Assembly: GCA_025617745.1 (NCBI GenBank)
Contig: CM046853.1
Span: 29,391,822 to 29,455,821, forward strand
Reading direction: 5' to 3'
DNA length: 64,000 nucleotides
Origin: Heliocidaris erythrogramma
Taxonomy: Eukaryota; Echinodermata; Echinoidea; Camarodonta; Echinometridae
Shown here: in pieces, positions 45,901 to 60,900 of the stretch
Position numbering within the stretch: position 1 is the first letter of the stretch
Layout of the letters: each line of letters begins with the position of its first letter
Position numbers and translations under genes: made by a program
Notes under the pieces: generated by a model
The model's input: the letters and a program-made list of their open reading frames with translations, nothing else
Database searches by the model: none
Told to the model about the DNA's origin: nothing

Positions 45901-48824
45901 TATAAATTTATATGATAAATAGACCGATCTCTCATAGAATTTTTTTTTTTTAATGTTCCATCATATAGTGAAAGTATCAAAGTGCTGTCAATCCTAATGA
46001 GCAGTTGGCAAAAGTGAAATAATGTACGGTAAACAACTTCAAACAGTGTCGTATGAGACTGATCTCTTGGCAGTTATAAAAGTATATACTGTAATCCATA
46101 TAGAGCTTATATGGATTACAGCCAGTCTTCCAAACTAGAATTTTTCTTCTTTTTTTTTGCCAATTAAATTTTCACTTTCACAATATTTATACACATAAAA
46201 GCTCTTTAGTTATGGTTACACAATTTTCTATACAATAGGAAAGAATATACAAATAATTGCTAATTAGAAATTAATACCATTTGCATGTTGGCATTGCAGT
46301 AATGCCCAAAATTTACCTGTATTTGTTACCTTTATGATCTGTATAAATGAGTGAAACAAACTTTGGTGACCAGTATTTACGTAAACACGTCTCAGAACTT
46401 TCGGTCAGCCACACACCCTCAATCAATTAAAATATTCATCTGTATTTGATTAAATATGATAATGCACATCTAATTATTACTTCCTGTAATCTGCTTCATA
46501 GTAGGGTTAGAATTTTGAAGAAACGGGTGTAAAATCATTTACAACTAATACATTTTTTTCAAAGATTTTCCAAACAAAGTTAGATTCCATACAGATAGGT
46601 ACTCATCATTCAAAAAAAAGAAAAGAGTAATGACAGAAACAAGGATGCAAGTAGCCCATTAAGCAATTTATCACAAGAGATATATGTAAGCACATCATAA
46701 GAAATTGTCAGTACCATTGAAATGATTTATCATGAAAGGTAAACTGTTCATGTGTCTCTCACTTTTTTGTCATGTACATGTATTAACTTATTGATTGAAT
46801 CCGTGAAGGCAAGAAAGTCATGGTTCCATACATAATATAAAGCCTGTCCAACATCTGCATGCTTAGGGCATAAAGTACTTTACCAAGAGTCAAACACACA
46901 TCCCTCTCACTGAAAGTCATGAAGACAGTAGTGGGTCTAACCAGTGAGGGGGCCCTGGCATTATGGAAGGTTGGGGGGGGTCTTTACCCTATATCGGTGG
47001 ATGAAATGTGAATTTATAACACAACCCATCAGGGGGAGAGGGGTGTAGAAAAAAGTCTCTTCTTTTTATTTTCCTATCTCCCATCTCCCTTTTCTCTTTC
47101 TTTTTTCTTTTAGTTCTTTTCTAAAATCATTTTTGTTTCCCTTCTTTTTTTCTGCTGGGTGATTGTGGACACATGTGCCCCCCCCCCCTGTAGCTATGCC
47201 ACTGCATGAAGATAAATGAGTCTTCAACTATGCTCATGTTTATCATTATATCATAACTTGAGTGAAGGATTTGCAATTGCTCAGATATATTCCTTAAGCT
47301 ATAGTTCAACAAGTTATTTGGCAGCAAGCTAGAAACATTTTTTTTTGAATATGCAAAACAATTACCAAATTGCAAAGTTGGTGGAAAAAAATCCTCTCAA
47401 ACAATCACCTAGGCTAATTAAATCAAGAGATGATGGGTAATAGCAAATCAGCCAATTTTATATGACACTCTACAATGCAATGTTTACCCACATGCAAGAA
47501 AAGTAAATGAAATCCAGCTTTTTTCCTTAAATAGCAGATATTAGCAAATCACCTTTAATATATAATAGCACTGTTATGTAATGTATATATTTTTTTCATA
47601 CAAGTAAACAAATTTCAGCTAATTTCATTTTACATATTAAACACCCTTTGACACTACCTTTCAATAAATTTGTGACTCAACCTGTGACGGTTTAGGAAGA
47701 TTATATATCAAACAATCGATTGCTGCTTGGTTCCCAAAGAACAGAAACAGAATACTTGGTAACATGAGAAAATCCTAACCGCTCCTATCTTGATAGAAAA
47801 GATTTTAAACAAGACTGTGGGCTAACATTACATATGAATTACCTGTCTAGGATCTAATTTTAAAATGGCCAACCTGATACTGTATTTCACTTCGCTCTCA
47901 ATTCTCCAGATGATGAGTTTTTCATCGACCTTTATCTCAATGGAATTACAGGAAAAAGAGGATGAACAAACAATTTGGGGGAAGTTTCATACACATGGGC
48001 AAAAGATCTCATCATTACAGCACTAAAGAATTAGTCTTGAAATTCCTTCTACAAAATTGTTTCAAGACCTCAGACTTAATAAGCATGATACGAGAAGTGA
48101 ATGTAAATTCTCAGTAAAACAGATAAGTGGAACAATAACAGTACATCTACCCACCAGTTATGGAAACACTTAGGTAGGATATTGCAGGTGTCAAATACAT
48201 TCCTTTCGCTTTCGCTTTCCAACATACCCTCATTTCTGAGGTATCAATTACCCAGGCCAATAAGAGCACAAACTGATTCACACTGAGGGTATAGCTAAGT
48301 TAAGCCAAAACATCTCTTCATTTACTGTGTCTACATTCAACCCTTCATATGCATGTAGTGAAAATATCAATATTAAATATTCCATCACCTATTAATGTTA
48401 TGTTCATCAATGCATAGGTAATATTGATTTGAAATAAAATCATGAATCAAGTTGATCACATTGAAAGTGGGTCATCTTACTGCGGTCATCTACATTGTAG
48501 GAGAAAATACGCTTTTTTATGATGAATAAAGTTTGATGTGCTGGAATCTTCAGCTTCATTCTCATATGCTGACCTTAGAGGACATAAAAGAAGGGACGAG
48601 TTGCACCTCATTGACTCTTGCAAACAAGCTCCGTATAACACATTTGCCAGAAACAAAGGCAACGCACTGCAATCTACATCTCCTTTTTTATGTACTTAAT
48701 ATGCATGTAGTCAGGATGACAGTTTGCTTGTTTGTGTCCCTTCTGGAACAGAGGAAGGGGAAGAGTACATCTTTGTGAGATGGAACAAACGGTGTAAAGT
48801 TCTCTTTCCTTTTTTTTTTGGCTT
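42970..48824. other. Quiet AT-rich region downstream of Rheb, possible long 3' UTR
   Basis: Few repeats and no open frame of note. If Rheb (- strand) has a long 3' UTR it would lie here. Minus-strand AATAAA (TTTATT on +) occurs near 47060 and 43503, but no end can be fixed. Small features are an inverted pair around CTAATGGGTACATTAGG (44651) and CCTAATGTACCCTTTAG (44779), a (GA)n tract at 45509-45524, and MITE-like ends near 46930-47205 that read TGTAGCTATGCCACTGC at the right. Confidence 0.45.
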
Positions 48825-48908
48825 TTAAATGATTACGCACTTTTCATCCTTCATCTGAGGATTCCCGTCAATAAGTTCTAGCACCTTTTTAAAAATTTCC
48901 TCCACACT
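48825..48908 (-). CDS. Rheb: Rheb exon 7 (CAAX box and stop)
   Basis: The acceptor CATTACAG lies before it. It encodes SVEEIFKKVLELIDGNPQMK then DEKCVII, with the TAA stop at 48825-48827. The terminal isoleucine differs from human CSVM but remains a valid CAAX. Confidence 0.96.
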   Translation of the reverse strand, partial: SVEEIFKKVLELIDGNPQMKDEKCVII

Positions 48909-51900
48909 CTGTAATGAAGAGAAAGCAAAGATATGAGAAATTTATTTTAACAGTATTCAAACAGTACTACAAATATAAATGAATCTATGAGGTTACAGTA
49001 AAATCTTACATTTTTAAATTTTCAAGATATATTGGACATTCCCATTCTACTACTAATTTGGACAGAAAAGAAATCTTTAAAAAGAAAAAAAATACACGTA
49101 CAATGTATAGATGATATGCCTGTACATGTATATTGTAGTTCATTAAATTTGTTTAGCCTTGTTACAAAATGCAGAAATGCCTGTAACTCAATGCCAGATA
49201 CAGCATCACATAGGATCCATTACTTATTTTTCAGCTGCCGTACTCTACCGTAATGAAAGTAACTCATTCTACAAATTTCATACACCATTAATTATAGAAA
49301 GTACAATCAAACAAGGAGAAATGCCGCTCAATTCCCTGAAAGCCGAGGATCAAATTTAATGGATCAACCAAGGTTACAACGATTTAGTCTATCCCCAACA
49401 TTGACATGTATTACATCGTATTACAGTGGCATATCTAGGGGACAAGGGAATAAAAAATAATACAACAAGAAAATATATCTTTTATATCATTAGACTTGAG
49501 TGGAACCCCATTTACAAAGAACACTGTTGGAACAAACTCTCGTTATAACAAGGGAATTTCTCTGGTTCCTCTTCTTTGTATTCTATTGTATTCTAGCCCT
49601 GATATACATGTATTAGCAAGGTGTTAATATAGCAAGGAAATTTTCCTGGTCCAGTGAGTTTGTTTCAACCCTTTCAAGACAACTGGCCACATTTTGTGGT
49701 TTGGTTGAATTGGTTCAATAACTTCTGATTCAGAGCTCTTTAAAAATAAATACCAGATGCATGAGTAGTGAGAGCAAAAACTTCAGCACACATTATGTCC
49801 AATTTTATTGCATGACCATATTGTGACCAGGCACCACAAAACCACCAAAAAGTCACCAGATATGAATTTTTAGTTAATGTCTGATTCTGAAAGAGCAGAT
49901 TCTCAGCTTTAAAATAATATATAACTCATTAGCATTGGATGTTCCTAAGTCACTGTATAAAGAGAAGAATGCACAGTCCCTAATAATGTTACTTCTGAGA
50001 AATAAGGGTTTATAAAAGTTTGCAGTCTATTGAAGCACTCCGACTTGCAAGATGTTGTGCTAAGGTGACAAAAGGCGGATTAAAACTCAATGAAAATTTC
50101 TATGAAGGGATTATCAGATTGTCCTAAAACTTGGCATAAATAGTCATATCCTGTTTATCATAGTACGCAAGTATCGATGCAAGAACTTACTCCGTTTAAA
50201 ATTTATGGGAGATCAATATGAGACAAGTATTCAGGGTCATAAAAAAGAAAAGTAATACAACAAAATCCAGAGAAGACACACATAAGTCTGATAAAAAAAC
50301 TGTCAAAAATCCCACTTTTAAATTGTTTGGTGCCTCCAAATTTTTAGATTACTTAGACCCCGTTTACACAGAGACTGAACTCGACTTTAGTCGAATTTGA
50401 ACTCGAGTTCATTTGTGTGTAAACAGGGTAGTCGCAATTAGAACTCGAGTTCAAAACTTGAATTTGAATGACGACCCAGAGCAACTTTTATCGAATTCAA
50501 ACTCGACTATTATCGAATTTAAATTCGCTATTTGCAGTGTGAACGGACACGTAATTGAAAGTCGACTAGCAAATATCCAGCCAGTGACCCCGTCATACGT
50601 CACTTCCAGTATTGCTAAGCAACGCTAAGCGTCACGTCAGTAAAACAAGCGTCATTCAACAAGTGAACCACAACAAACAAAATGTGATAAATTTAGCCCT
50701 TGAATAGTTCCTGTCGTGAATGGGTTAATGAGGTTCCACTGTATAAGTGATTTTAGTACACAATAAATAGGGAAGTAGTCCACATCCACATCATGACCAA
50801 ATCGTTAACTGGGGGATCCCCATCTCAATAGTAATCTCAACTTTCAAAACTTGTAACTTCCTTTAATCAATAAAGATTGACTGGTACAGAATGACACAGT
50901 AGCGTACCCAGGAGCAAAAAAAAAAAGGGTTATCATCACTGCCAAAGGGGGTGTTTTAACACCAAATAACACCAAAAGGGCAGTGTTTGAACCCCTAAAA
51001 CACCCCCCCCCCCCCCACTCGGTACGCTCATGGAATGACGTTTTGTGCTTTTAACTAGTTTGAAGGTCAGTAATAGTGGAGTAATATACTTAGAGAAATT
51101 GCCCTTATCAATGATAGTAATAAGTATAAATAGAATTATCACAAGAAGTTTAATCATGATACACTACCTCGTTCTGCTTGGCAGATGATTCTATAAAAGT
51201 GGCTCCCCATGAATCAGCCAGCTGCTTGCCTTGTTGTGTACTTATACTTCTATAGAGATAATAAAAAAGAAAATATACAGAACAGAAAGTTATTGACAAA
51301 TGAAGCTGTTTGCTTACTAAAAAGGAAACGTTCAACCTGATATTAAGTTGGTTTTAAAAGAGGCAGGATATTGAAGAAAGAGATCAATGAAAGTTTGAGC
51401 AAAATCAGATCTAAAATAAGAAAGTTATGAATTTTTGAAGATGTCATCAATCAAACACAAACTTCATGATGAATCTTGCGAGCTCCTCTCCCATTTGCTC
51501 TGTACACAAAAATTAATAAACTATCATTTTCTTTGTTTTCATGAGGAAATACATTTGTACCATTACAGGTTTTGGGTATAAGCATAAGTGAAATGATTAT
51601 ATGTAGGGTGCATGTATGATAAAATATTTTCCTTTAATAGAGAAAATGGCGATTTATGATTTTTTTTCAGTACAGGGCAAATGGGAGAGGAGCTCACAAG
51701 ATATGTCATGGAATTGCCAATTTGTGTTTGATTGATTACAACTTCAAATATTCATAACTTTTGTATTTCTTATCGTATTTTGCTCAAACTTTCATTGATC
51801 CGTTTCTTTAATTTTTCTGCTCTTCATTTAAAGCCAAGTTGATATCAGGGTGAACTTCCCCTTTGAACAAGTCCTTTTGATTATTGTCATCATTTCGACA

Positions 51901-54900
51901 GAAGTCGACGAGCATCATAAGGGCTAAATTCATTGTAGATATTAAGGAAATATTTTCGATATTTGCCTCTCCCAGAAGTACATGGAGCATACATGTAAGT
52001 TATAACAGCAGAACATGTTTGACAGAACAAGGTTTAGTCCTTAACAACTAGAAAATGTTGCATCCGATATCAAAAAGGGAAAGTGTTGATTTATGGAAAG
52101 GATATTATACTGCAGGTCATATCCAGTTCCTGTATTTAATACCAAAAAGATTAAATGAAAAAAGTACCCAAACAACTACCGGTATTTAGTAAATATTGAG
52201 TTACCATATGGTAATATGTATTGGAGTGATAACCACATGCTCAAACTCTAGCAGAAGAGGGCGCAATCCAGTTAGGTACGACTGTACCCCTTGCACTTTC
52301 TTGCCTACTTATCATAGATACATGAAGTACCTAGATCTATAGGTTCTTCAAAAGCACATACATTTTAATTAAAAAAAAAGAAATAATAAATATAGTAAAT
52401 GTTATTATACCTTTCCATATGAAGATCTGTTTTATTTCCAACAAGAACCAGGGGAATACTACAAGAGATAAAAAGAGGAAAACAAAGAGATAATGAATGA
52501 AACATGTCTTCTATACATCGTCTGTTGAATGTCTTTTTATTTCGTTATTGAAGGATACACATGTATCTCAAAGGAACTGCCAACAGCTTTGAAATGTGGC
52601 AGTTCAGATTTAGAAGGAAAAAAAGGGAAAGAATTATATTTGCTGATACAATAATCAAATTGCTTGAAATTGTTCAGCATGTCTTCAGGAAACCTTTGGC
52701 TTTGTGTAACCAAATCTGACTCATTTTGCTGTCCATTCTATGAAAGATCCCAGGCCACATTCCAAAGCTAAATGGAACATATCACATTGGACTAACAGCA
52801 AATTCTCATCTATATCTGGCTGCAATAGTGTATTTTGCATCAGGTTTCGACAATCATGGTTCCTTAATCAAAGTCAAATTCTGTCTATTTAGTGCAGTTA
52901 AAATTAATTTCTTTGCTACAGTAATCAAAATCCAAATATTTTCCTAATTGCGTCACTTAATAAAATCTCAATTCAATCAGGCTGTAGTAAAATGTGTATA
53001 AAACCCATTCTACGTCACTGACTTTGTTATGAAAATGTTAATTAGTACAAATGACATAGGCTCACTCACTTTGAGGGTATATGAAATTTAACAAAACCTT
53101 GTTTTCAATTCAAATAAGGTATTGTTCCTATAGAAATCCTCTTCTACATGTACATGTATAAAAAATTATGAGACTGAAGACAAATAGAATCTCACTTTCA
53201 TTTTTGATGATTTACATGCACAATACCAAATCAAATATGAGAGATATCTCAACAGGGTCTAAAACAAACACAGTGGAGGTCCAAAAGGGCAAGCCAAGGG
53301 CATAAACTGACAAATTTGTTCATACTGTCATTCAGCTGTCCTTGCACTAGGCTTGAACTGCATGCATGGAAAGAGCTTCAACAAAGAGGACTGAACAAAG
53401 CATGTGAAGGATGACAAAAGAATCTGTCCCACATTCCTTTTTTTTCTTTCTAAGAATAAGTAAAAGATGATGTATACATGTACAACCAAAGTACAATCCA
53501 TTCAAAAATATACCTGTGTTGCACTTTACAAAGTCATCTTTTTTAAAATGTTACTCGCATATTACAAAATTTACATAACACCCTACAGAAGTTGTAAAGT
53601 TGTAGAAAAAATAAACATGGCTCTAGAAAACAAAGGCTGAACTAAATGGTACAAAAGGCTACAAAAGATTGAAGAGGTGGCACTAAAACTTAACCAATCA
53701 ATCATCCTGTTTATAGAGAAAGAAATTTGACAATTTACAGAACAACAAGGGGGGGGATATATTAAACATGTATTTTGCCAATAAATGGGCAATTATTGTA
53801 CTGCTACATTCCTGTCAGCATATGGATATAATTTTGCAGAAAAGGGAAACTTTAAAGAGTAAAATAAAATCACTGATTACTGATTTATGATTAATATTGC
53901 AATGGCAATGTGCATGTATAAAATATGAATCACATAGAAGTACATGTACATATAGACATAAGTGAATATTTCTGTAATGCAATGATACCACTTTTAGTAG
54001 AAATAGAAATAAATATTTCTTATATACTAATTAATGGGTTCCTTCTGACCTTCAGTTATAAAATTTACATTTAAAGTTAATGGATAATGGTATATGATCT
54101 ATAGATAATATTTACAGATACTATTCCATTTAATAAGCTGTTTATGCTCTTCATATTTTTATACTCTTCATAATTTTTATACCGTATTTACAAATGCCTG
54201 ACTTGCAGGATTTAGTGTGGTTAAGTGTACATTTCTTTGCTAATAAAATGAAAGTGCTTCAGAAAAAGGTTTGCGGTACAACCATGTGAGTTGGAATAAC
54301 TCCACGTTCCTTTGAAAGTCCTTTTTAATGCAAGAAAGAGAGAGAGAGAGAGAATGAAAGAATACTATGCTTACATTTATAAAAACTGAGTTCACTGTCC
54401 CAATAATATTACAAAGGGCAGTCACATAACGAAACAGAAATATACAAGAAAAGAACAAATCTTACGTGACTTTTCCTGTCATGTCTAGAAGCTTCTCATA
54501 AATAATCTGGACAACTTCAAAGCTGAAGAGAGAAAGAAAACAAAAGGGACAAAATATATCATTAAAACATTAATAATCTGTAAAACCAGGAACTTCTGAA
54601 CATTGTTGAAAAACTTCCATTTTCATGGAAACCATAGGTTTTGCCAAATCGAGCTTTGTGATTTGATTACTTTCTGGCATGAAACATGTAAATGTACATG
54701 TACATAGCATCATCTTTCCACATAAACAAGAAGTATAGTGCTTTGCTTGATTACATGTAAACAAAATACACCTGTATAACCATCAATTCACATGTCAATC
54801 CCTTCATCAGTCACAATATATTCCCCATCAATCAAGTTACCTATGAAACATCTATCTATCTTCTGTCTAGAGCTGTATCCACTCAACTCATCTACTGATC

Positions 54901-57900
54901 TACCTATCTACACTGTATTCATTTCTCATACATAATTCCGGATATTCCTTTCGCTCTACTCCAATCACTAGTTATATCAAGGAGCTTCTTGCTCTCTCTC
55001 TCTCTCTCTCGCTCTCTCCTTCTCTGCCCAACTCTTCCTCTTCTTTTCTCTTTCCCTCTATTTCCATCTCTCTCTCTCCTCTTCGCTCTTTCTCTCTTAC
55101 ATGTACAGTACCGCCCTGATGAAAAGCTTAACACTTTACCTTCAAAATATATGCAAACATGCAAATTTGAGCCATGAGAGTGAAAAATCGAGTGTTGCCC
55201 TACATTTTACACAGTATTAAAGAATGTCCTGTCATAAACCCTGTTCATATACATGTACGCCACCTATCCGCAAAATTACCGCAAATGTTGCGGCAATTTT
55301 GCGGATGTGCTACCGATAGCTGCGTATATGAACGGGTGTCACTAAAATAATGTGGTATTTGCTTCCTCCTTCTTTACGCTTTTTTTGCGGCTATTTTGCG
55401 GATAGGAACCTAGGAAAAATACTGCAATATTACCGATACCGATTCTTATAAACTGCGTCCGTATAAGAAAGCCGCAAATGTTGCGGCTTGTGCAGCGAGG
55501 CATGATGCTCGCCGAAATGCATTGTGGGGTGGGTTGCGTCATAGTGCGGAGGATTAGTAGCTTAGCACTCTTAAACAATTGGCTCACGCCGGCGGCCGGC
55601 CGGATTTTATTGTTGTTTAGAGTTTTATTGTACGACTAGCTTTCTTGCATTTAACATTGGCAATTGATAGCGTATGTGAGTTTGGATTTTTTGTTTTGAT
55701 ATCTAATCAACAATCATGTCGGAAGGTAACTGGAAAGAACACGAAATAACGGAGCTGCTTCTAGTCGGTGGCGAAGAAGAAATTCGTCTCCAGATTGGAG
55801 AAAGTAGCGATATCTCCTCCTCCTTCCCACTTCAAAAACTGCCCTGCCCCTCCGAATCCTCTCCATTAGTGACGTTTGTATCGTATTTATTCTATTAATG
55901 ATCATTTTACGTTGAAACTGATCATACCACCAGAGCAATTTAGAATAACTTGATACGCAAATCCTTGATCACCGCCCACCATTTTGCTAGCATTGTGGGT
56001 AACAACAATGCTGAGCGACGTGTTCGAGCTAGAATACCGCATTATCGCGGACACCCGTTCATATACGCCCCGAATCCAATACCGCAATAATGCGGAAGTG
56101 AAGTTAACGAAGATGCGGACCATTTCCATGCATAATATTGCCCTCTACGTCGAAAAATTGCATATTTGAGGTAGCGAGAATTAATGGCATCCTGAAGGAC
56201 CCTTTTTCCTTCACTAATCATATGTTGGGTGAGAGTGTGTGTGATAAGGTCAAAGGATTAACTGTTCCTTAAAGGGATACTCAACTGCAGATTGTTGACT
56301 TTTTATAGGCTGCGAGAGGGCACCGTGATCGTTACCTGATTATGCCGTTGCCCCGCGGGAGGCAAAAATAGGACAGACTGGTCGCCGCGCAACATGCACG
56401 CTCCGCCTGAGCTCGAGCTCTCGTGCGAGATTCAGTCGGCTTCGTGCAGTCCGACGGACGTGTTCCAAGCACAAACTTTGCGTACGAGTGAGTGGGGCTT
56501 ACGCAATCCTCACGGCCGCCTGGTGGGTATCCCTTTAACATGTTACCTACAACTGCTCTACACTTCTTTACCTTACAAAAGTGTCAGCCTACCTTTTACA
56601 CTATCTGAATTTCAAGGTAAAGCTTGGAATTTTGAGCGTTGAAGGCAAGACTTTCTTTTGGGCTTAACTCTATGTCTGCCTCTCTATAAAACTAACCTAT
56701 CTCCCCCACCCCCAAGCCCCTCTCCAGCTACCCTCTCTCTCTCTCTCAAGCATAAGTGCCTCTTCCAGACTCACTCGTTTCCCTCTATTTCTATTATTTG
56801 AAATACTAATTGCAGTATGCTTTATCCACTGACATGAAAAAGCTTTTTGGTAAACATTACCTTTTTGCAGATGTGACGGCATAGACAAGGACGTAACCAT
56901 GTATGTTGACTGATAGAGACTGTGGGAAGATGGAGTACTCATCCTGGCCTGCTGTATCAATGATTTTTAACTGGTATTGCTGACCATTTATCTTAAAAGG
57001 CTTGTCAAATGCTGTGAAGGACAATGGTAAAGAAAGAAATGAGATTAAAATAAAGAGACTCAGTAAGAATCATTGTTCATAATCCTGCACCTTGTTAGGA
57101 AATAAAAACATAAATAAAGAGTCATGTTCCAGTAAAATTCTTTCTTAGACCAAAAAGGTCATCCAAATAAGCAATTTTTCAGGCAAAATCCATTAACTCC
57201 AGACACAGCCTATATTTGCACAACATGTTTACAATTTATATGGATTGATGGTAATTGCAGACGAGGCTCTTATCATTATTCCTGCAGAAAAAAAATGATT
57301 TTGTTCAAGTGATAAAACATTCGACATCCAACTGGAACTGCCGACCATGACATCTGCAGCAGAATAGAAGATGAAATATTTCCAGATTATTTCACACGAC
57401 ATGTTACTCTAAACCCAAAACAAAACTTCCACAACCCACAACTTTTACAGTAAGAATGGTTAACTACATGTAAAGTCTATTTTTGCAGCAAGAAATTTCT
57501 GCAAATTGCAAAATTTCCTTGGTTGTTATTGTTGGAAGTGAATCATTTTTTGTCAAGTCTATTGTCAGTTCTGCTAATCTGGACCACACACAAACTTTGT
57601 GGTGAACATTTATGTGACAGTCTCTGGTTTTACCATGAAGCTTCACGGTTACATGAAGACATGTAGAAGATGAAATGTCACATAGGATGCTTGAATTTTA
57701 TAAGGAATTTATCAAGTGCATTAATGCCAGAACATAAAAAATTCTTCAGACTTCAGGAATATGTCATGCTGAAACTATTATGAAATTTGTGAAGTGTGAC
57801 CAGCTGCACCAAGAGCAAGCTGCTATTCTTTTTCATGTACATCTAGAGGAAATCTTCCATTCTCTGAACATTTCCTGAGATCTAGTTTACAGGCTCACAA

Positions 57901-60900
57901 CAAATCTCTGAATCAACATGCATCTCTTCTGCAAGAACCATGACAATCCAATCAAAATTCCATCCAGATTTAGGCATCCCTTGCTCCTCAAAGGTTCAAC
58001 ACAACATTTTTAACCGGCTCGAATATGGTACTGACTTTGGCTGTACAGTACATGTATATTATGTTGGAGTGGTGCAATATCTCACAGATTTAGTGTAGGA
58101 GGATAGTCCTACTTTGTTTTCTTTTCAACTCAATAAAAATGTTCAAGGCAGTAACTCAATAAAATCATCATATCTTATGATACAGGCCTACTTTATGTAG
58201 CATCCATGATACATTCAAATATTTTTCATAAATAGAAAGGCATGGGGGTTTCCAAGGGCAGAAGCACCTTATCCTCAAATCAAACAATAAATTTTCATTT
58301 TGACTCATTTTGGTTGCAAGATAATATATCTACAATAATTATAGATAAGAAATTTAAGGTTTCAACCTCCCCCCCCCCCCCTTTCTTTTGGGGTTTGAGA
58401 ATGTTGAATTGTGCCTATAGTGCCTCCTTGACTGCATACATGGCACACATGTAGCTTCTAAACATAACAGAAAAATGGGTACCTCTTTGAGAATTGAATG
58501 TATCGTGCAATAGGTATTTTGGTATAAAGATGGGGAGATAAAAAAGTCAAACAAAATACATCCTGGAGAAAAACCTAGATCACTGTGTCCCTACACACTA
58601 AATCATTGCTTTCCATTTAAGGCAAATAAGAAAAAGAAAAAAAAAAGTCAACTTTAACACCCCTCTCCTGAATAGGCCTAATAATTCAGAATAGCTGACT
58701 GTCCTACAGCCTCTATATTGCCAGGACAAACAAGTACATGTATCAGGGCAATCACTTCGCACTTTCACTTAATTACAGTATGATTCAATGGATGGGACTG
58801 GTATCCAGACATGTGTTCATAAGGGCTCTGTAAATTTGGCAATATTGAACACACAACAATAATAAACCATTTCTGTACTGACTAAAGATGTTATTCTTTA
58901 AGTAACATTAATGTATCTTGTTTGTTTCATTGCATCTGCTCCTCCGCCTGTAATCAAAAGACTGAAAAATGGCGGGTATGATTTCTCTTATTTTGAAACT
59001 TGAGGTACAATGTATGAGCAGTATAAAGCAAATTTCAGGATAACAATTTACTTTAAAATGCCCTTTCGGATAAATAAACTCGAAAGCAAAACTTTGTGAC
59101 TATTCTCAGGGAATCATTGAAAATATACAGCAGATCACAGTTACACATCAAATTCTTCCTGTATTAAAGGGAAAGAAAATTTGGCAAAGTATATATGCAG
59201 CAAACATATCCAGAAAAGACAAACGAAAATATGATTAAAGACCGAATTAATTATAGGTATGGGCATCATAAATGTGCTTATGTGTAGAATTACAATATGT
59301 ACTGAACTAATACAACAAAATATCAAGTGTTGTACAAAGTAACCTCTTTTTTTTCCTATAATGTATTTGAATCATACATGTAAGGAGAAAATATAAATCA
59401 ATCCCACACATGGAAATACATCTACATGTAGGTACTTTATCTTTCAGTTAGTAAACAAATCTCTTATATTTCTAACTTTCACATTTACATGTGGAGGATC
59501 TATCAGGATGACATCATAGGATGGATTCAATCATGACAAAAACGTCAGCAGCGCTGGCCCGGACATTTCAGTAATTAGATTTTGGATCGTCTCTCTCCTA
59601 TTTTATTAATCTCATGGCCGGCATTATGCCAAAGTCGCAGCATGAGCAGATTTTCATGCCCCCTCCCTCCAATCTCCCCATTTCTTATCCTTAGAACACC
59701 ATGCTTTAAATTATGTAAAAGAGTGGCAGCCTCAAAGGTGTTAATAATTGCACAATCATGTTGTTGTAGGGGAAAACTTTGAGGATATTAATATTTTAGT
59801 TGACATTGAATATTGCATCAAAAAAATGCAGGCATATAACACCTGAATAAATAAGGCCTGCTTCTGACAATGACATACTGGCCTACAATGTGCATTCGCT
59901 TAGAAGTGTCTCCTTACTGTTTGCTACATGTCTTTAACTAAAAACGAAGGCTTCAAATTTAAACTCTACTGCTACTGCATTTAAGGAAGAACATATGGAT
60001 ACAAAAATATACAATGACATTGAATTTGAAATTAAATAATTGAATTTTCTAATTAAAAGCTTTTTGGATATTTACTTTGATTAGGCAGCCATCTTTTGGC
60101 TGATCTAATGGAAGTATGGCATATTGTATGATACATGAATAATACCATCAGGCTTTTAAAATCCTGGACAAGAAATGGAAAATTTACATTACTCTGCCAA
60201 ACATATAATGTATATGTCATATATTTCGCGAATAGGACTAGTTAACTAGACTATTTTGTGAGTGGTTAAATTCGCGTTCGGGAAAATCTGAAATCTACAA
60301 ACAGCAATGATTATGCAATTTCGCAAAGTGAAGTGGTGAATTTAGTACGCTTCTACACAGTCCGCATGCATACAGCCACTGTAACGGCACCAAGATCGAT
60401 CAGATACAGTACCATTACTGTTAATACAGCGCTGGCCGGCTGTGTACGGAAGCCCAGGCCAGTCGCAAATCTACTGTGTATGAACTCGCGACTTGCCAAC
60501 TTTGCGAAAATAGGACCCCCACAAAATATATGGCGTATACAGTATTAAGCTTTCAGCACCTGTAGGCCTCTTGTTTGCTAATAGAGCAACTAAATTTATG
60601 TGTACCAGTAGCTACATGTAAGATGTATTTCACTTTCTCAAACATGGACCAGTCAAGATTTCTATGCTCTCATGTTTTTTCACTGGTCTGTAAATGATAT
60701 AACCGATTAGTCAGAAGCAGCATTTAATCTTGCATCATGACATGTCATGTACATGTACATGTAGATAGCAGGCCTCCACAAACCGTTGTTAGTCAATATA
60801 AAAACTGGGTTTACACTCTCCAGGTTATCTGGACTAAGGTACGTTGGCCCTTCAGCTAGAACTGTCTAACTGCTTAACTGCACATGTGAACTCTCACTTG

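Larger units (their letters stand above)
49497..50742. mobile_element. Tc1-type MITE split by later insertions (last Rheb intron)
   Basis: The left part (GAGTGGAACCCC at about 49500; CTCGTTATAACAAG) and the right end TGAGGTTCCACTG followed by TA at about 50743 belong to the same family as 30145-30319. About 1.06 kb of a piggyBac-like MITE separates them. Confidence 0.6.
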
